A stretch of DNA of 64,000 nt, taken from RGIG8244 sp045592785. Lineage in GTDB: Bacteria > Verrucomicrobiota > Lentisphaeria > Victivallales > UBA1829. The notes beneath the pieces were generated by a model, which did not search any database, was not told where the DNA came from, and was given only the letters and a program-made list of their open reading frames with translations. Each line of letters starts with the position of its first letter. Within the stretch, counting starts at the first letter, position 1. This document shows, piece after piece, positions 17,091 through 25,255 of the stretch. The stretch spans positions 1 through 64,000 of the forward strand of contig JAZNVL010000055.1 of assembly GCA_045592785.1 (NCBI GenBank), written 5' to 3'. A program made the position numbers and the translations under genes.

Positions 17091-19438
17091 CAGAAGAGTT
17101 CCTCCTTCTCAAAAATACGGAACTTTTCACCGGCTTTTTCGCCGTCACCGAGATGTTCGTCGAACCGGCGGAGTGTCTTCACCGCATCGTTATATTTCCG
17201 GATCATATCTTCCACTTCGCTCTTTTCGTTCACGATGGTACCGGTAATCAGCAGAAGGATCTCCGAACGCTGGGCGGAGGCATCGGTGGAACCGAACAAT
17301 CTCCGGAGGAACGGGATGGAATCGATGATGGGCAGCGATTCCAGAGAATCCTTTTTCGTTTCCTTGATCAAGCCGCCGATGACCATGGTCTTCCCGTTCT
17401 GGATGGTCATATTCGTTTCCACCGTGCGATAGGAAAACACGGGGGCACTGGTGGCATTGGAATAGGTGGTCGTATCATCGATGTCAGAGAGTTCCTGTTT
17501 CACATCCAGCGCGATGAAGGATGTACTGGTGATCTCCGGCGTGATGGTCAACCGGATCCCGATCTCTTCAAACGAGACGGAGGCGTTATAGGTGGTGGAA
17601 CTGGCGGAGGTGGATGCCGTATCCGTGATCGCAGAACTCACATAGGGGACTTTCCGCCCCACCCAGATCTCCGCTTCCTTGTAACTGGAAACCAGCACCT
17701 GGGGACTGGAGACCACTTTCAGGTTCCCGTTCTTCGCCAATGCCTTGATGTACCCGAACTTCTGATTCATGTTATTCGGATCGTAGAACAAAGCCGTGCC
17801 GCCCTGTTCCGGATTGATCGCGGTGGTTGTCGATCCATCTGCATTCAATGCGGTGGTGAAGGGATTCATGTTGGAATAGTTGTTCCCGATGGCGAACTTG
17901 TTGCCGTTGATGGAACCGGCTGCCGAAAGCTCCAGTCCGAATTCCGTGGATTTATCCAGAGTCACCTCCACCACAAGAACTTGCAGAAGAACCTGCGCCG
18001 GAACGATATCCAGACGATCCAGCAGAGCCTTGATGGAAGCATACGTCCGGGGAGTCGTCCGGATCACCAGACGGTTCAATTCCCCGTCGGCAAAGATCCG
18101 CACCGGGGTTTCAAACAGACTGGAAGACTGATCCGTTTCCGTATTGGCAGCGTTGTTGGCGATGTTCGTACTGGTACGGGAATTGCTGCTGGAACTCGTG
18201 GTGGTACGACGGGTATTGCTGTTGTTCTGGGTCGTCACGTTTTCCGAACGTTCGTTCCCGGTATCGCTGTCCACAGTCAGAGACTGTCCCGTGGTATTGT
18301 AAATGTTGGAGAGTCCTTTCAGCAGACGGTCTGCTTTCCCGTGCTGGACTTTATACACAAACACCCGTTCCTGATCCAGAGACTGGGAGCTGTCCAGAAT
18401 ACGCACCCATTCCCGGATCTCTTCCACCGCTTCTTCGGTCGCCGCGGACCCGATGATCAACTGCAAACGGTCGATGGCGGTCAGCTGCACGGAACCGGGC
18501 TGTTCGGTACGGTCGGTGGTCTGCTGCACATAGAATCCCAGGACGGGGAACACGGTTTTCAATTCATCCACGATCTTGCTGGGAAGAATGTTATCACAAC
18601 GCATGACCAGACGGGGCCAGGCATTTTTTCCGTTCCGGTCGATGAGATCCAGGATCTGATTGAGTTTCCGTACATTGTCAGCGGTATCACTGACCAGGAT
18701 CGCATTGGGACGGGTCAGTTCCGAGATTGCCGCATCTTTGCTCAAGAAAGGTTTCACCTGGGTCACAACGTCTTTCGCCGTCGTGTTCTTCAGCGGATAA
18801 TAACACACTTCACGCCCCAGAAGACTTTCTACGGAGAGGTCCGGTTGCTGCGCCAGTTTGGAGACCGGCGTGATACGAAGCATGGAGTTATCCACCCGCA
18901 CGGCAGCCCCGGACATGGAGATCATCCGGTCGAATGTCTGCCACAATTCCCGTTTCGTCATATTGGAGTTGATATTGAGCGTGACGGTTCCCTTGAGATC
19001 GGGATCCCCCAGGAAATTGAAGCCCAATACATCGGCAAAAGCGGGGATCACATCCAGCAGCGGGGCACTGTTGAATACGAGAGAGACCGCCACGGAATCA
19101 TCCGCATCAAACACAATGAAATCTTCGTAGAACGGAGCCTGTTTGCCGGAAACCTTCGGGACTGCCGGGGCATCTTTCCGGTTACGCTGTTCCAGTGTCT
19201 TCAAGGTCTGATCGGTGACTCCGGTCTGCACATCCGATTTCATCGGGACTTCCTCGGAAGGATCTTTTTTATCCGCAGTCTGTTCCGCTCCTTTTTGCAG
19301 GAACGGGAATTTATTTTTATCCTTTGCTTCCTCTTCCAGTTCTTTCTTGTGATTTTCCTTTGCCAGATCCAGAAGTTCGCAACCGCAGAATCCCAGCATA
19401 AACAGGGAAAGCAGCGCCATACCGATTCGATGTTTCAT
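17090..19438 (-). CDS. gspD: GspD outer-membrane secretin
   Basis: Forms the outer-membrane gate. ATG at 19438 follows AAAGGACACC, giving 782 aa with a lipoprotein-like leader ending FCGC. An N0 domain (about 85-180) is followed by N1-N3 repeats. A Ser/Thr/Asn-rich insertion (about 405-450, with a run of Ser after RRTTT) lies in the last N repeat. The secretin domain (about 520-760) has the signature VVSSPQVLVSS and IGGLIKETKKDSLESLPI. The final residues have no pilotin-binding signature that I can identify. A lipidated secretin could reach the outer membrane without a pilotin (inference). Confidence 0.93.
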   Translation of the reverse strand: MKHRIGMALLSLFMLGFCGCELLDLAKENHKKELEEEAKDKNKFPFLQKGAEQTADKKDPSEEVPMKSDVQTGVTDQTLKTLEQRNRKDAPAVPKVSGKQAPFYEDFIVFDADDSVAVSLVFNSAPLLDVIPAFADVLGFNFLGDPDLKGTVTLNINSNMTKRELWQTFDRMISMSGAAVRVDNSMLRITPVSKLAQQPDLSVESLLGREVCYYPLKNTTAKDVVTQVKPFLSKDAAISELTRPNAILVSDTADNVRKLNQILDLIDRNGKNAWPRLVMRCDNILPSKIVDELKTVFPVLGFYVQQTTDRTEQPGSVQLTAIDRLQLIIGSAATEEAVEEIREWVRILDSSQSLDQERVFVYKVQHGKADRLLKGLSNIYNTTGQSLTVDSDTGNERSENVTTQNNSNTRRTTTSSSSNSRTSTNIANNAANTETDQSSSLFETPVRIFADGELNRLVIRTTPRTYASIKALLDRLDIVPAQVLLQVLVVEVTLDKSTEFGLELSAAGSINGNKFAIGNNYSNMNPFTTALNADGSTTTAINPEQGGTALFYDPNNMNQKFGYIKALAKNGNLKVVSSPQVLVSSYKEAEIWVGRKVPYVSSAITDTASTSASSTTYNASVSFEEIGIRLTITPEITSTSFIALDVKQELSDIDDTTTYSNATSAPVFSYRTVETNMTIQNGKTMVIGGLIKETKKDSLESLPIIDSIPFLRRLFGSTDASAQRSEILLLITGTIVNEKSEVEDMIRKYNDAVKTLRRFDEHLGDGEKAGEKFRIFEKEELF

Positions 19439-19491
19439 GGTGTCCTTTCGGGATAATAAATTATATTTCATTGTTCTCATTCTCCAATCAT

Positions 19492-20373
19492 TTAACGTCT
19501 GCCGCCACCGCGGTTGTTGTTCCAGTTGCCGCCGCCCTGCTGCATATTGCCGCCGCGTCCGCCGCGGTTATTGTTCCAGTTGCCGCCACCCTGCATACCG
19601 CCGGGGCCACGTCCGCCACGGTTGTTCATGCCGGGCATCATCCAGGGGGGACGCATCATCCAGGGGTTCATATTATTCTGGTTTCCGGTACTGCTTGCGC
19701 CGGCATTGGCAGAAGCTTCCACGATCGTCAGTTCCATCCGTTCGGATCCTTTCGTGAGGACCGCACCGGTACGGGAAACGCTTTCCAGTTTGTAACCGTT
19801 TGCCATTGTTTCGCCGATACGGACATACTGCTTGTAAACAACGATTTCCTCCTGCTGGTTCTGCTGTTGTCCGGGGATCCCGGTCCACGGCTGGAACCGC
19901 TGACGGATCACCTGATTACCGCCGCGCTGATTCGGTTGTTGTCCGGGCATCATGCGGGGCATTCCGCCCATCATGGGGAACTGCATATTGCGCTGCTGGT
20001 TCTGCTGTTTCTGCAGAATGATCGCGCCGGAAACATCCCCGATGGCAAATGTGCCGACCAATGTCATGGTCACACGGGCATTCCCCCCCGGTCTGCGGCC
20101 GATAACACGGGCATTGGGACACCGTGCCGGGTCAAATATATTTCTGCGGACAACGCTGGCAGCCAGTTCTTCTGCGGGACGTTCAGCCGGTTCCAGAGAA
20201 ACGGCTGCCTTCTTTTTCTGTGTGACATTCTGGGATGCTGCTTTCTTCTTTCCGGGTGTCCGTTTGATGAAGTATTCATCCTCATCGCCAGCGGGTTTCC
20301 CTGCGTTTTCCAGAACACTCCAGAAGATCCCGCCGGCGAGAATACAATTCAATAAGATCAACAGGATTTTCAT
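19492..20373 (-). CDS. gspC: GspC-like clamp protein with Gly/Asn/Arg-rich tail
   Basis: 293 residues. One N-terminal membrane helix (1 to about 22) is followed by a charged linker. The GspC homology-region core is shown by RRNIFDPARC and VTMTLVGTFAIGD. The middle has Gln/Asn/Met-rich interruptions (QKQQNQQ, MMGGMPRMM), and the C-terminal 60 residues are built from Gly, Asn, Arg and Trp with two near-identical GGGNWNNNRGG units. No PDZ domain is seen. The place between gspM and gspD and the IFDP/LVGT core support GspC; the tail is unusual. The start overlaps gspM by 4 bp. Confidence 0.68.
   Translation of the reverse strand: MKILLILLNCILAGGIFWSVLENAGKPAGDEDEYFIKRTPGKKKAASQNVTQKKKAAVSLEPAERPAEELAASVVRRNIFDPARCPNARVIGRRPGGNARVTMTLVGTFAIGDVSGAIILQKQQNQQRNMQFPMMGGMPRMMPGQQPNQRGGNQVIRQRFQPWTGIPGQQQNQQEEIVVYKQYVRIGETMANGYKLESVSRTGAVLTKGSERMELTIVEASANAGASSTGNQNNMNPWMMRPPWMMPGMNNRGGRGPGGMQGGGNWNNNRGGRGGNMQQGGGNWNNNRGGGRR
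19500..19620 (-). repeat. Tandem repeat encoding GGGNWNNNRGG units in the gspC-like gene
   Basis: Two imperfect copies of a roughly 55-bp unit read on the minus strand as GGN(W)NNNRGGRGG. Centres are near 19520 and 19575, with a decayed third copy near 19620 (NNRGGRGPGG). The repeat lies in frame, so copy-number change would lengthen or shorten the protein tail. Confidence 0.7.
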
Positions 20374-21053
20374 TCTTCATCCTCCTTTTCCGCATAACAG
20401 ATCACGCGGATCGTCCCGGAAAAACGCAAGCCGGCTGTCGTCTCCGTCTGCGGTGCGGCTGTATTGGTCGTCCGCGCAGGCTGATTGTTCACCGTGGACT
20501 TTGGTTGGGGCTGATTGTTCCGCTGATTCTGTCCGCCGCGCATCATCCAGGGGCGGATATCGGCGCGTTTCCAGTAAACGACCGGGGTCGTCTCTTTGAC
20601 AGCGGCAAGGAACGTGGCGATCAAAGACAGTTCCCCGGTCAGCGTGACATCCAGTTCCGCGAAGTAAAGTTCATTGTTGATCTTGCTTGTGCGGACGGAA
20701 CCCAGACTGTCCAGTTTCACGTCTTTAGTCCTGGCGGCATCTTCCACCAGCTGACGGAGTCCCAGTTCCACATCGCCGTCTTTCTCTTCCTGCCAGAACT
20801 CATTCAGGCGGGCATCGTATTGTTTTTTCAGTGCATCGGCTGCCCGTTTTTTGGCATCCTGCGTTTCGAATTCTTTCTTTTCTCTGCGGACTTCCTCCTG
20901 CATCTTTTCCACGGATTCGGCAGAGGGGAGAAGGTTCTTCATATCCGAACTGAAATGCAGAAGCAGGAACAGCCAGCTCAAGACCATAAAGCCGAGAGCC
21001 AGTATGAGTTTTCCATAAGGCGTACGGAGAAAATGTATGGTTTTACCGCTCAT
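20370..21053 (-). CDS. gspM: GspM/PilO-like inner-membrane assembly protein
   Basis: 227 residues. A short cytoplasmic N-terminus and one membrane helix (about 15-35) are followed by a coiled-coil (about 45-90) and a small ferredoxin-like domain (about 95-165). A Gln/Asn/Pro/Thr-rich linker precedes a final beta strand. This is the GspM/PilO layout, and the position between gspL-like and gspC-like genes supports it. Sequence identity to known GspM is low, so the assignment rests on topology and context. It overlaps both neighbours by 4 bp. Confidence 0.65.
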   Translation of the reverse strand: MSGKTIHFLRTPYGKLILALGFMVLSWLFLLLHFSSDMKNLLPSAESVEKMQEEVRREKKEFETQDAKKRAADALKKQYDARLNEFWQEEKDGDVELGLRQLVEDAARTKDVKLDSLGSVRTSKINNELYFAELDVTLTGELSLIATFLAAVKETTPVVYWKRADIRPWMMRGGQNQRNNQPQPKSTVNNQPARTTNTAAPQTETTAGLRFSGTIRVICYAEKEDEE

Positions 21054-22258
21054 TTTTCGTCCTCCGCTCTCGTAAGTTTCACAATGATCATATTCACAGT
21101 CCCGTTCAGATTACGCTGTTGAAGCTGGGCGATCTTCCAGTACGGGAGCTGTTTGACCAACTGAGGCATATTCAGATTCGCGGATTCCGTCTGGATCACC
21201 AGATCCACGGTCTTTTCACTGAACCGCAGACTGGTCACCAACGCATCCTGGGGCAAACGTTCGCTCAATTCCGCGAACCGGTTCAAAAGATCCGGGTCCC
21301 CTGCTTCCAACTGCAGGATACGCTGGATCTCTTTGTTCTCTTTATCACGCTTTTTTAACGAACTTTTCAGGGTCGTCGTCTTGCGGCGGTAATTATCCCG
21401 TTCCTGAACCAGCGTACGGTATTCCTTGTAACGCGCGGAACGATCCACTATGAAATCTTTCGCGTGGATCCCGACCAGACACAACAACAGGATCACCGCG
21501 ATCGCCGCATGGAAACGGAGCCGTTTCGGACGCAACCGCGCAGGAAGGATCCGCACACACCGTTCCGACTGACGGAATACGGGATTCATGATCAGGCGCA
21601 TGACAAGAAGACATTCCGTATGATCTACGGCATTGAAGTCATCCGGGAACACAAAAAGCCGGCGGAATTCATCCTGCCAGTATTCACTCAACACAAAATC
21701 CTTTTCCTCTCCCTTCCGCCATTGTCCGCCGGAAAACACATACTCTTTTTCCAGTACACGGCAGGGAATATCGGGATCCGTTTCCTGTACCCCGAGCAAC
21801 GGATAAATAAACGCATCCGCCTTGAACCGGCAGACATCCTGCAGAGAGGCAATGGAGAAAAATCCGGTCCGCGGGAATGCGTAAACATTCCATTGGGAAT
21901 CCGGCCCGGTCCCGGCTGACATGAACTGGATCACAGGGTCATCCGGAACCCGGATCATACCTTTCGGCAATTCAAATTCCAATGCTGCACGCTGCTCCCG
22001 GACACCCGGAAGATCCAACGCAGGACAACGGAAATATCCGCCATCATTGACCGTTCCGGCAAGGATCACGCATCCGCTGGCACCGCCCGCACGCTTCAAT
22101 GCGGCACGGACAGCATCTGCCGGATCACCGTCAGCCACCGATTGAACGGCGGATCCGATGATGCGGAATTGTTGTTTCCTTTTCCGGAACCGGCAGACAG
22201 CAGCCCCATGTCCGGAAAAGGAGATCACGGTATATTCGGAATGTCCGGCAATACGCAT
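21050..22258 (-). CDS. gspL: GspL-like inner-membrane assembly protein (PilM/PilN-type)
   Basis: 402 residues. The N-terminal half (about 1-235) is a soluble, actin-like or degenerate PilM/GspL cytoplasmic domain. It is followed by one membrane helix (about 250-268), a coiled-coil (about 275-325) and a periplasmic PilN/GspL-type ferredoxin-like domain (about 330-395). It would link the GspE ATPase to GspM. GGAG precedes the ATG at 8 nt. Assignment is from topology and neighbourhood. Confidence 0.65.
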   Translation of the reverse strand: MRIAGHSEYTVISFSGHGAAVCRFRKRKQQFRIIGSAVQSVADGDPADAVRAALKRAGGASGCVILAGTVNDGGYFRCPALDLPGVREQRAALEFELPKGMIRVPDDPVIQFMSAGTGPDSQWNVYAFPRTGFFSIASLQDVCRFKADAFIYPLLGVQETDPDIPCRVLEKEYVFSGGQWRKGEEKDFVLSEYWQDEFRRLFVFPDDFNAVDHTECLLVMRLIMNPVFRQSERCVRILPARLRPKRLRFHAAIAVILLLCLVGIHAKDFIVDRSARYKEYRTLVQERDNYRRKTTTLKSSLKKRDKENKEIQRILQLEAGDPDLLNRFAELSERLPQDALVTSLRFSEKTVDLVIQTESANLNMPQLVKQLPYWKIAQLQQRNLNGTVNMIIVKLTRAEDEK

Positions 22259-22275
22259 ACTTTACACTCCGTTGC

Positions 22276-23025
22276 TTATTTCGCCGGCGGAGGATTGCCG
22301 CCTTTTTCACTGTCACGCAGTTTCTGCGCCATCACACGGAGTTTGTCACGGGCGGCACTGGGATCACTCTGTTTGAGCTTTTCGTATTCTGCGTAATCCG
22401 CAGGGAATTTTTCCTTCATTGCTTTTTCCATCTGCTGACGGGGATTGCCGCGACGGGCTTCCGGTGCGCCATCACGGGGTCCGCGGTCACCGCCGGGGCC
22501 CATACCCATGCCGGGACCACGCGGTCCGCCGCCGAAAGAGGGCATTTCGAACCCTTCTTTTTTCATGAGTTCCATACGTTTCTGCATGGCTGCGCGGAAA
22601 TCTTTTTTTGCCAGTTCATTGATTTCTTTGAGTTCTTTTTCATATTTCTTTTCGAACGCGGCATATTTTTCACGGCGTGTGAAATCGGCTTCCGGCAATT
22701 TCACTTCGGCTTTCTTCGCCAATGCCTGGAACTTCGCTTCGTTTTCCTGACGTTCTTTGCACAGCACGGCATATTCATCTTTGTATTTTTCCGCAAGCTG
22801 CTTTTCCGCTTCGCCGCGCATATCACGCATCATACCCATGCCCATACCGCGACCGCCACGGCGTTCGCCACCGCGTTCGCCACCGCGACCACCCCAGGCA
22901 CCGCGTTCTCTGCGGGGACCTCTGCGGTTTCCATCATTCTGTTCGGTGGGGGGTGCATCCTGTGCGAAAACGAAGGTTGCAGTAAGCATACAGGCGGCGA
23001 GAGTCATCCAGGTTTTTCTGTTCAT
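22276..23025 (-). CDS. Secreted Arg/Gly-rich helical protein of unknown function
   Basis: Not a recognised family. A signal peptide (1-21, ending VFAQ) is followed by an Arg/Gly-rich stretch (about 30-70, GGRGGERGGERRGGRG). A charged helical section (about 70-160) is followed by a Gly/Met/Pro-rich hinge and a second short helical part (about 195-245). The helical pattern, with LxxxxxDFRAAMQKRMELM, recalls Spy/CpxP or periplasmic metal-sensor proteins, but no motif proves it. AAGGAATC precedes the ATG. It sits 17 bp before gspL and 28 bp after a second secreted protein gene. Confidence 0.6.
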   Translation of the reverse strand: MNRKTWMTLAACMLTATFVFAQDAPPTEQNDGNRRGPRRERGAWGGRGGERGGERRGGRGMGMGMMRDMRGEAEKQLAEKYKDEYAVLCKERQENEAKFQALAKKAEVKLPEADFTRREKYAAFEKKYEKELKEINELAKKDFRAAMQKRMELMKKEGFEMPSFGGGPRGPGMGMGPGGDRGPRDGAPEARRGNPRQQMEKAMKEKFPADYAEYEKLKQSDPSAARDKLRVMAQKLRDSEKGGNPPPAK

Positions 23026-23052
23026 ATCAGTGATTCCTTCTGTTAGAGTTTC

Positions 23053-23661
23053 TTATCTGGGGTTATGACGTTTTCCGGGCGGGGGTGGGGGGAAATCTTT
23101 GGCGGGATCGGTACAATCTTTCATGACCTGTTCCACGATCCCGTTATGCCGTTTTTTCATATCTTCGTGTTTGGCTTTGGCATCTTCCAGGCGTTTCTGA
23201 AAATGCGCCAACTGTTCTTCCATGCCCTTGATCCGGCGTTCGGAACGGCGTTCGTGTTTGGCGATATCTGTTTCGACCCGTTTCCGTAATGCGGCAAGTG
23301 CGGCTTCTTTTTCCGCACCTTCCGGCGCATCAAAATACGCTTTACGCAGTTTCTTCAGACTTTCCACTTCTTTCTGCCGTTCTGCTTCCATCCGGCGGAA
23401 TACCGCTTTATAAAATTCTTTCGGATTTTCTTCGGCAAGTTTCTTCATGGCAGCACGATCCGCTTCCGGAAGAGAGGCAAGAAAATCTTCAAAAGGTTTC
23501 CGGTGATTCCGTTTTCCGGCACCGCGCATTTCTTCACGGGGACTACGGGGCGGACGGGGTTTTCCCGTTTTTTCCTGGGCAGTCAGATCCACCACAGACA
23601 ACGTGGCAATGAATGCGGCGGTAAGACCTGTGACGGCGAGCAATCTTGCTATTTTTCTCAT
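23053..23661 (-). CDS. Secreted basic helical protein, CpxP/heavy-metal-sensor-like
   Basis: 202 residues with a signal peptide (to about residue 29, ending LTAQ). A Pro/Arg-rich patch precedes a long, charged, almost entirely helical region (about 50-180) of heptad character, ending in a poly-Pro tail. The section FLASLPEADRAAMKKLAEENPKEFYKAVFRRM resembles periplasmic LTXXQ or heavy-metal-sensor proteins that often accompany ECF sigma/anti-sigma pairs. ATG at 23661 is preceded by GGTGAT and AAGGAG. It lies 17 bp after the anti-sigma gene, so it may feed signals to that protein (inference). Confidence 0.6.
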   Translation of the reverse strand: MRKIARLLAVTGLTAAFIATLSVVDLTAQEKTGKPRPPRSPREEMRGAGKRNHRKPFEDFLASLPEADRAAMKKLAEENPKEFYKAVFRRMEAERQKEVESLKKLRKAYFDAPEGAEKEAALAALRKRVETDIAKHERRSERRIKGMEEQLAHFQKRLEDAKAKHEDMKKRHNGIVEQVMKDCTDPAKDFPPPPPGKRHNPR

Positions 23662-23678
23662 AATATCACCAGCTCCTT

Positions 23679-24176
23679 TCAATAATCATACAAGCTGTTA
23701 CGGACTGAACTTATGGATGTATAGTAACGATCGGTCCGGTCGATTTCCATGGAGAGTGTTAAGAGTTCCTGATCCAGATCACTCCCGTACAGCATTTCGG
23801 TATCCGCGGAATAACGGACCGTCTTTTCTTCCGGAATGGTGACAGATGCCACCGCCGGGGGTTGCACATCGTTATGAATACCGGAAAATACCACGCTCAA
23901 TGCAGCAATGAGAACCACTGCTGCAGCCGCTGCATAACCGAACCATTCACGACGGAAACGCATGGGCTGTTTCCGTGTAAGACGTTCTGCCGCCGCCTGA
24001 CGGATGCATGCATCCAATGCGGGGGGTGGTGCCATATCACCGGCGGGGAGCCGGAACATTTCGGCATCGGCGAGGAGTTGTGCGCACTGCGGACATTCCG
24101 CCGTGTGCATTCGGACTTCCGGATCGTTCCGGTCGCCGGAAAGAATTTTTTCTTCCAATTCTGTGCAACGTTTCAT
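23679..24176 (-). CDS. Membrane anti-sigma factor with zinc-finger-type N-terminus
   Basis: 165 residues. The N-terminal cytoplasmic part has the ZAS signature HTAECPQC (H-x3-C-x2-C). One membrane helix (about 83-103) is followed by a 60-residue extracytoplasmic part. ATG at 24176 follows AGGTGA; a GTG at 24185 would overlap the sigma gene by 4 bp. Directly downstream of an ECF sigma gene, it almost certainly binds that sigma factor at the membrane. No protease gene is nearby. Confidence 0.82.
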   Translation of the reverse strand: MKRCTELEEKILSGDRNDPEVRMHTAECPQCAQLLADAEMFRLPAGDMAPPPALDACIRQAAAERLTRKQPMRFRREWFGYAAAAAVVLIAALSVVFSGIHNDVQPPAVASVTIPEEKTVRYSADTEMLYGSDLDQELLTLSMEIDRTDRYYTSISSVRNSLYDY

Positions 24177-24181
24177 ATCAT

Positions 24182-24766
24182 TCACCTGCTTTCCGTTTTG
24201 GTCCAGACTTGTAATCTGGCGCGCAATTTATCAAGTGCATACCGCATCCGTGCGAGACATGTATTGATGGAACAATTCTGTATTTCCGCGATTTCGCGGA
24301 ACGGAACATCTTCCTGACGAAGGAGAAACACTTCGCGCAATTCCGGCGGCAATTCCTGAACGGCATCCCGGATGGCTTTTTCCAGTTCGCTTTCCTCCAA
24401 CTCTTCGCCGGGGGAACGGGCAGTCCGTTGGAACAGGGTTCCATCCGGCTTGTCCGCGTACGCCTCGTCGAAGACTTCTTCGGCGCGCCGTTCCGCACGC
24501 CGGAAATAGTCCACGGTCAGATTATGAGCGATCCGCATGAGCCAGGCGAGAAAGAGTTCGCGGTCACGGTATTTTTCCAGATTGGCGATCGCCTTCAGCC
24601 AGGTCTGCTGAAACAGATCATCTGCATTGGCAGTATGACCGTTCAGCAGCCGGTTCAAGTACGCATACAACTGGCGTTTATACCGGTCGTATAACGTATT
24701 GAACGATTCGGCATCTCCGGCGAGATACGCCTGTATCAGTTCCGTGTCGCTGCTTCCCTGTGCCAT
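24182..24766 (-). CDS. ECF-family RNA polymerase sigma factor
   Basis: 194 residues with region 2 (about 18-85: LYDRYKRQLYAYL, NADDLFQQTWLKA, WLMRIAHNLTVDYFRR) and region 4 (about 130-185: LPPELREVFLLRQ, FREIAEIQ, SINTCLARMRYALDKLR). Region 3 is missing, as is normal for ECF sigma factors. ATG at 24766 is preceded by GGAAG; an upstream ATG at 24814 is less likely. It is followed by its anti-sigma gene and then by the whole gsp operon with no gap above 60 bp, so it may drive the secretion system. Confidence 0.9.
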   Translation of the reverse strand: MAQGSSDTELIQAYLAGDAESFNTLYDRYKRQLYAYLNRLLNGHTANADDLFQQTWLKAIANLEKYRDRELFLAWLMRIAHNLTVDYFRRAERRAEEVFDEAYADKPDGTLFQRTARSPGEELEESELEKAIRDAVQELPPELREVFLLRQEDVPFREIAEIQNCSINTCLARMRYALDKLRARLQVWTKTESR

Positions 24767-24823
24767 GTTTCTTCCGTCATTCCGATTGTTCAATTTGACC
24801 GTATAACGTTGCATCCCGCGTTT

Positions 24824-25246
24824 TTATTGTATACTTTCCCCGTTTTTTGATAAAAATGTCAGAACACAGGCGAGCGGACGGTCCGCCGGAAGAAAGGGCA
24901 GTTCCGCCATTTCTTCCCCGGTCACCCAGTAAATATCCTGATTGTCTTTTGGTACAGGAACGAACTCATCATGGGCGGGAGTGGAGAGGTAGAACGTCAC
25001 GCGGACATACTTATCCCCGTAATCATGATCCAGACGCCAGAAACATTCTCCGGGGATGATCTCCACGCCCAGTTCCTCCCGGATCTCACGGCGCAACGCA
25101 TCCCGCTGACTTTCCCCGGGTTCCACTTTGCCCCCCGGGAATTCCAGGAAGTTTCCCAAGTCTGTATGTTTCGGACGGGAACAAACGAGAAAATTGCCGC
25201 CGCGCATGGTAATGGCGGCGACAACTTCAATGACCTTACGATTCAT
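24824..25246 (-). CDS. NUDIX hydrolase, MutT-like (8-oxo-dGTP diphosphatase type)
   Basis: 140 residues. The Nudix box is complete: GGKVEPGESQRDALRREIREELG. Preceding VVAAITMRGGNFLVCSRP and the following LDHDYGDKYVRVTFYL match MutT. It probably sanitises oxidised dGTP or a related nucleotide. The gene starts 9 bp after the flotillin stop with no clear Shine-Dalgarno, so it may depend on translation of the gene before it. The sigma gene follows after 57 bp. Confidence 0.9.
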   Translation of the reverse strand: MNRKVIEVVAAITMRGGNFLVCSRPKHTDLGNFLEFPGGKVEPGESQRDALRREIREELGVEIIPGECFWRLDHDYGDKYVRVTFYLSTPAHDEFVPVPKDNQDIYWVTGEEMAELPFLPADRPLACVLTFLSKNGESIQ

Positions 25247-25255
25247 GATTGCAAA

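Noticed and set aside
17153..19456. 767-codon open frame on the plus strand opposite gspD
   Set aside because: gspD on the minus strand is clear, with coupled neighbours. The plus frame has no recognisable motif or start signal.
19500..19620. Regular repeats suspected as a CRISPR array
   Set aside because: Repeats are contiguous, in frame and code Gly/Asn/Arg; no spacers of constant length and no cas genes.
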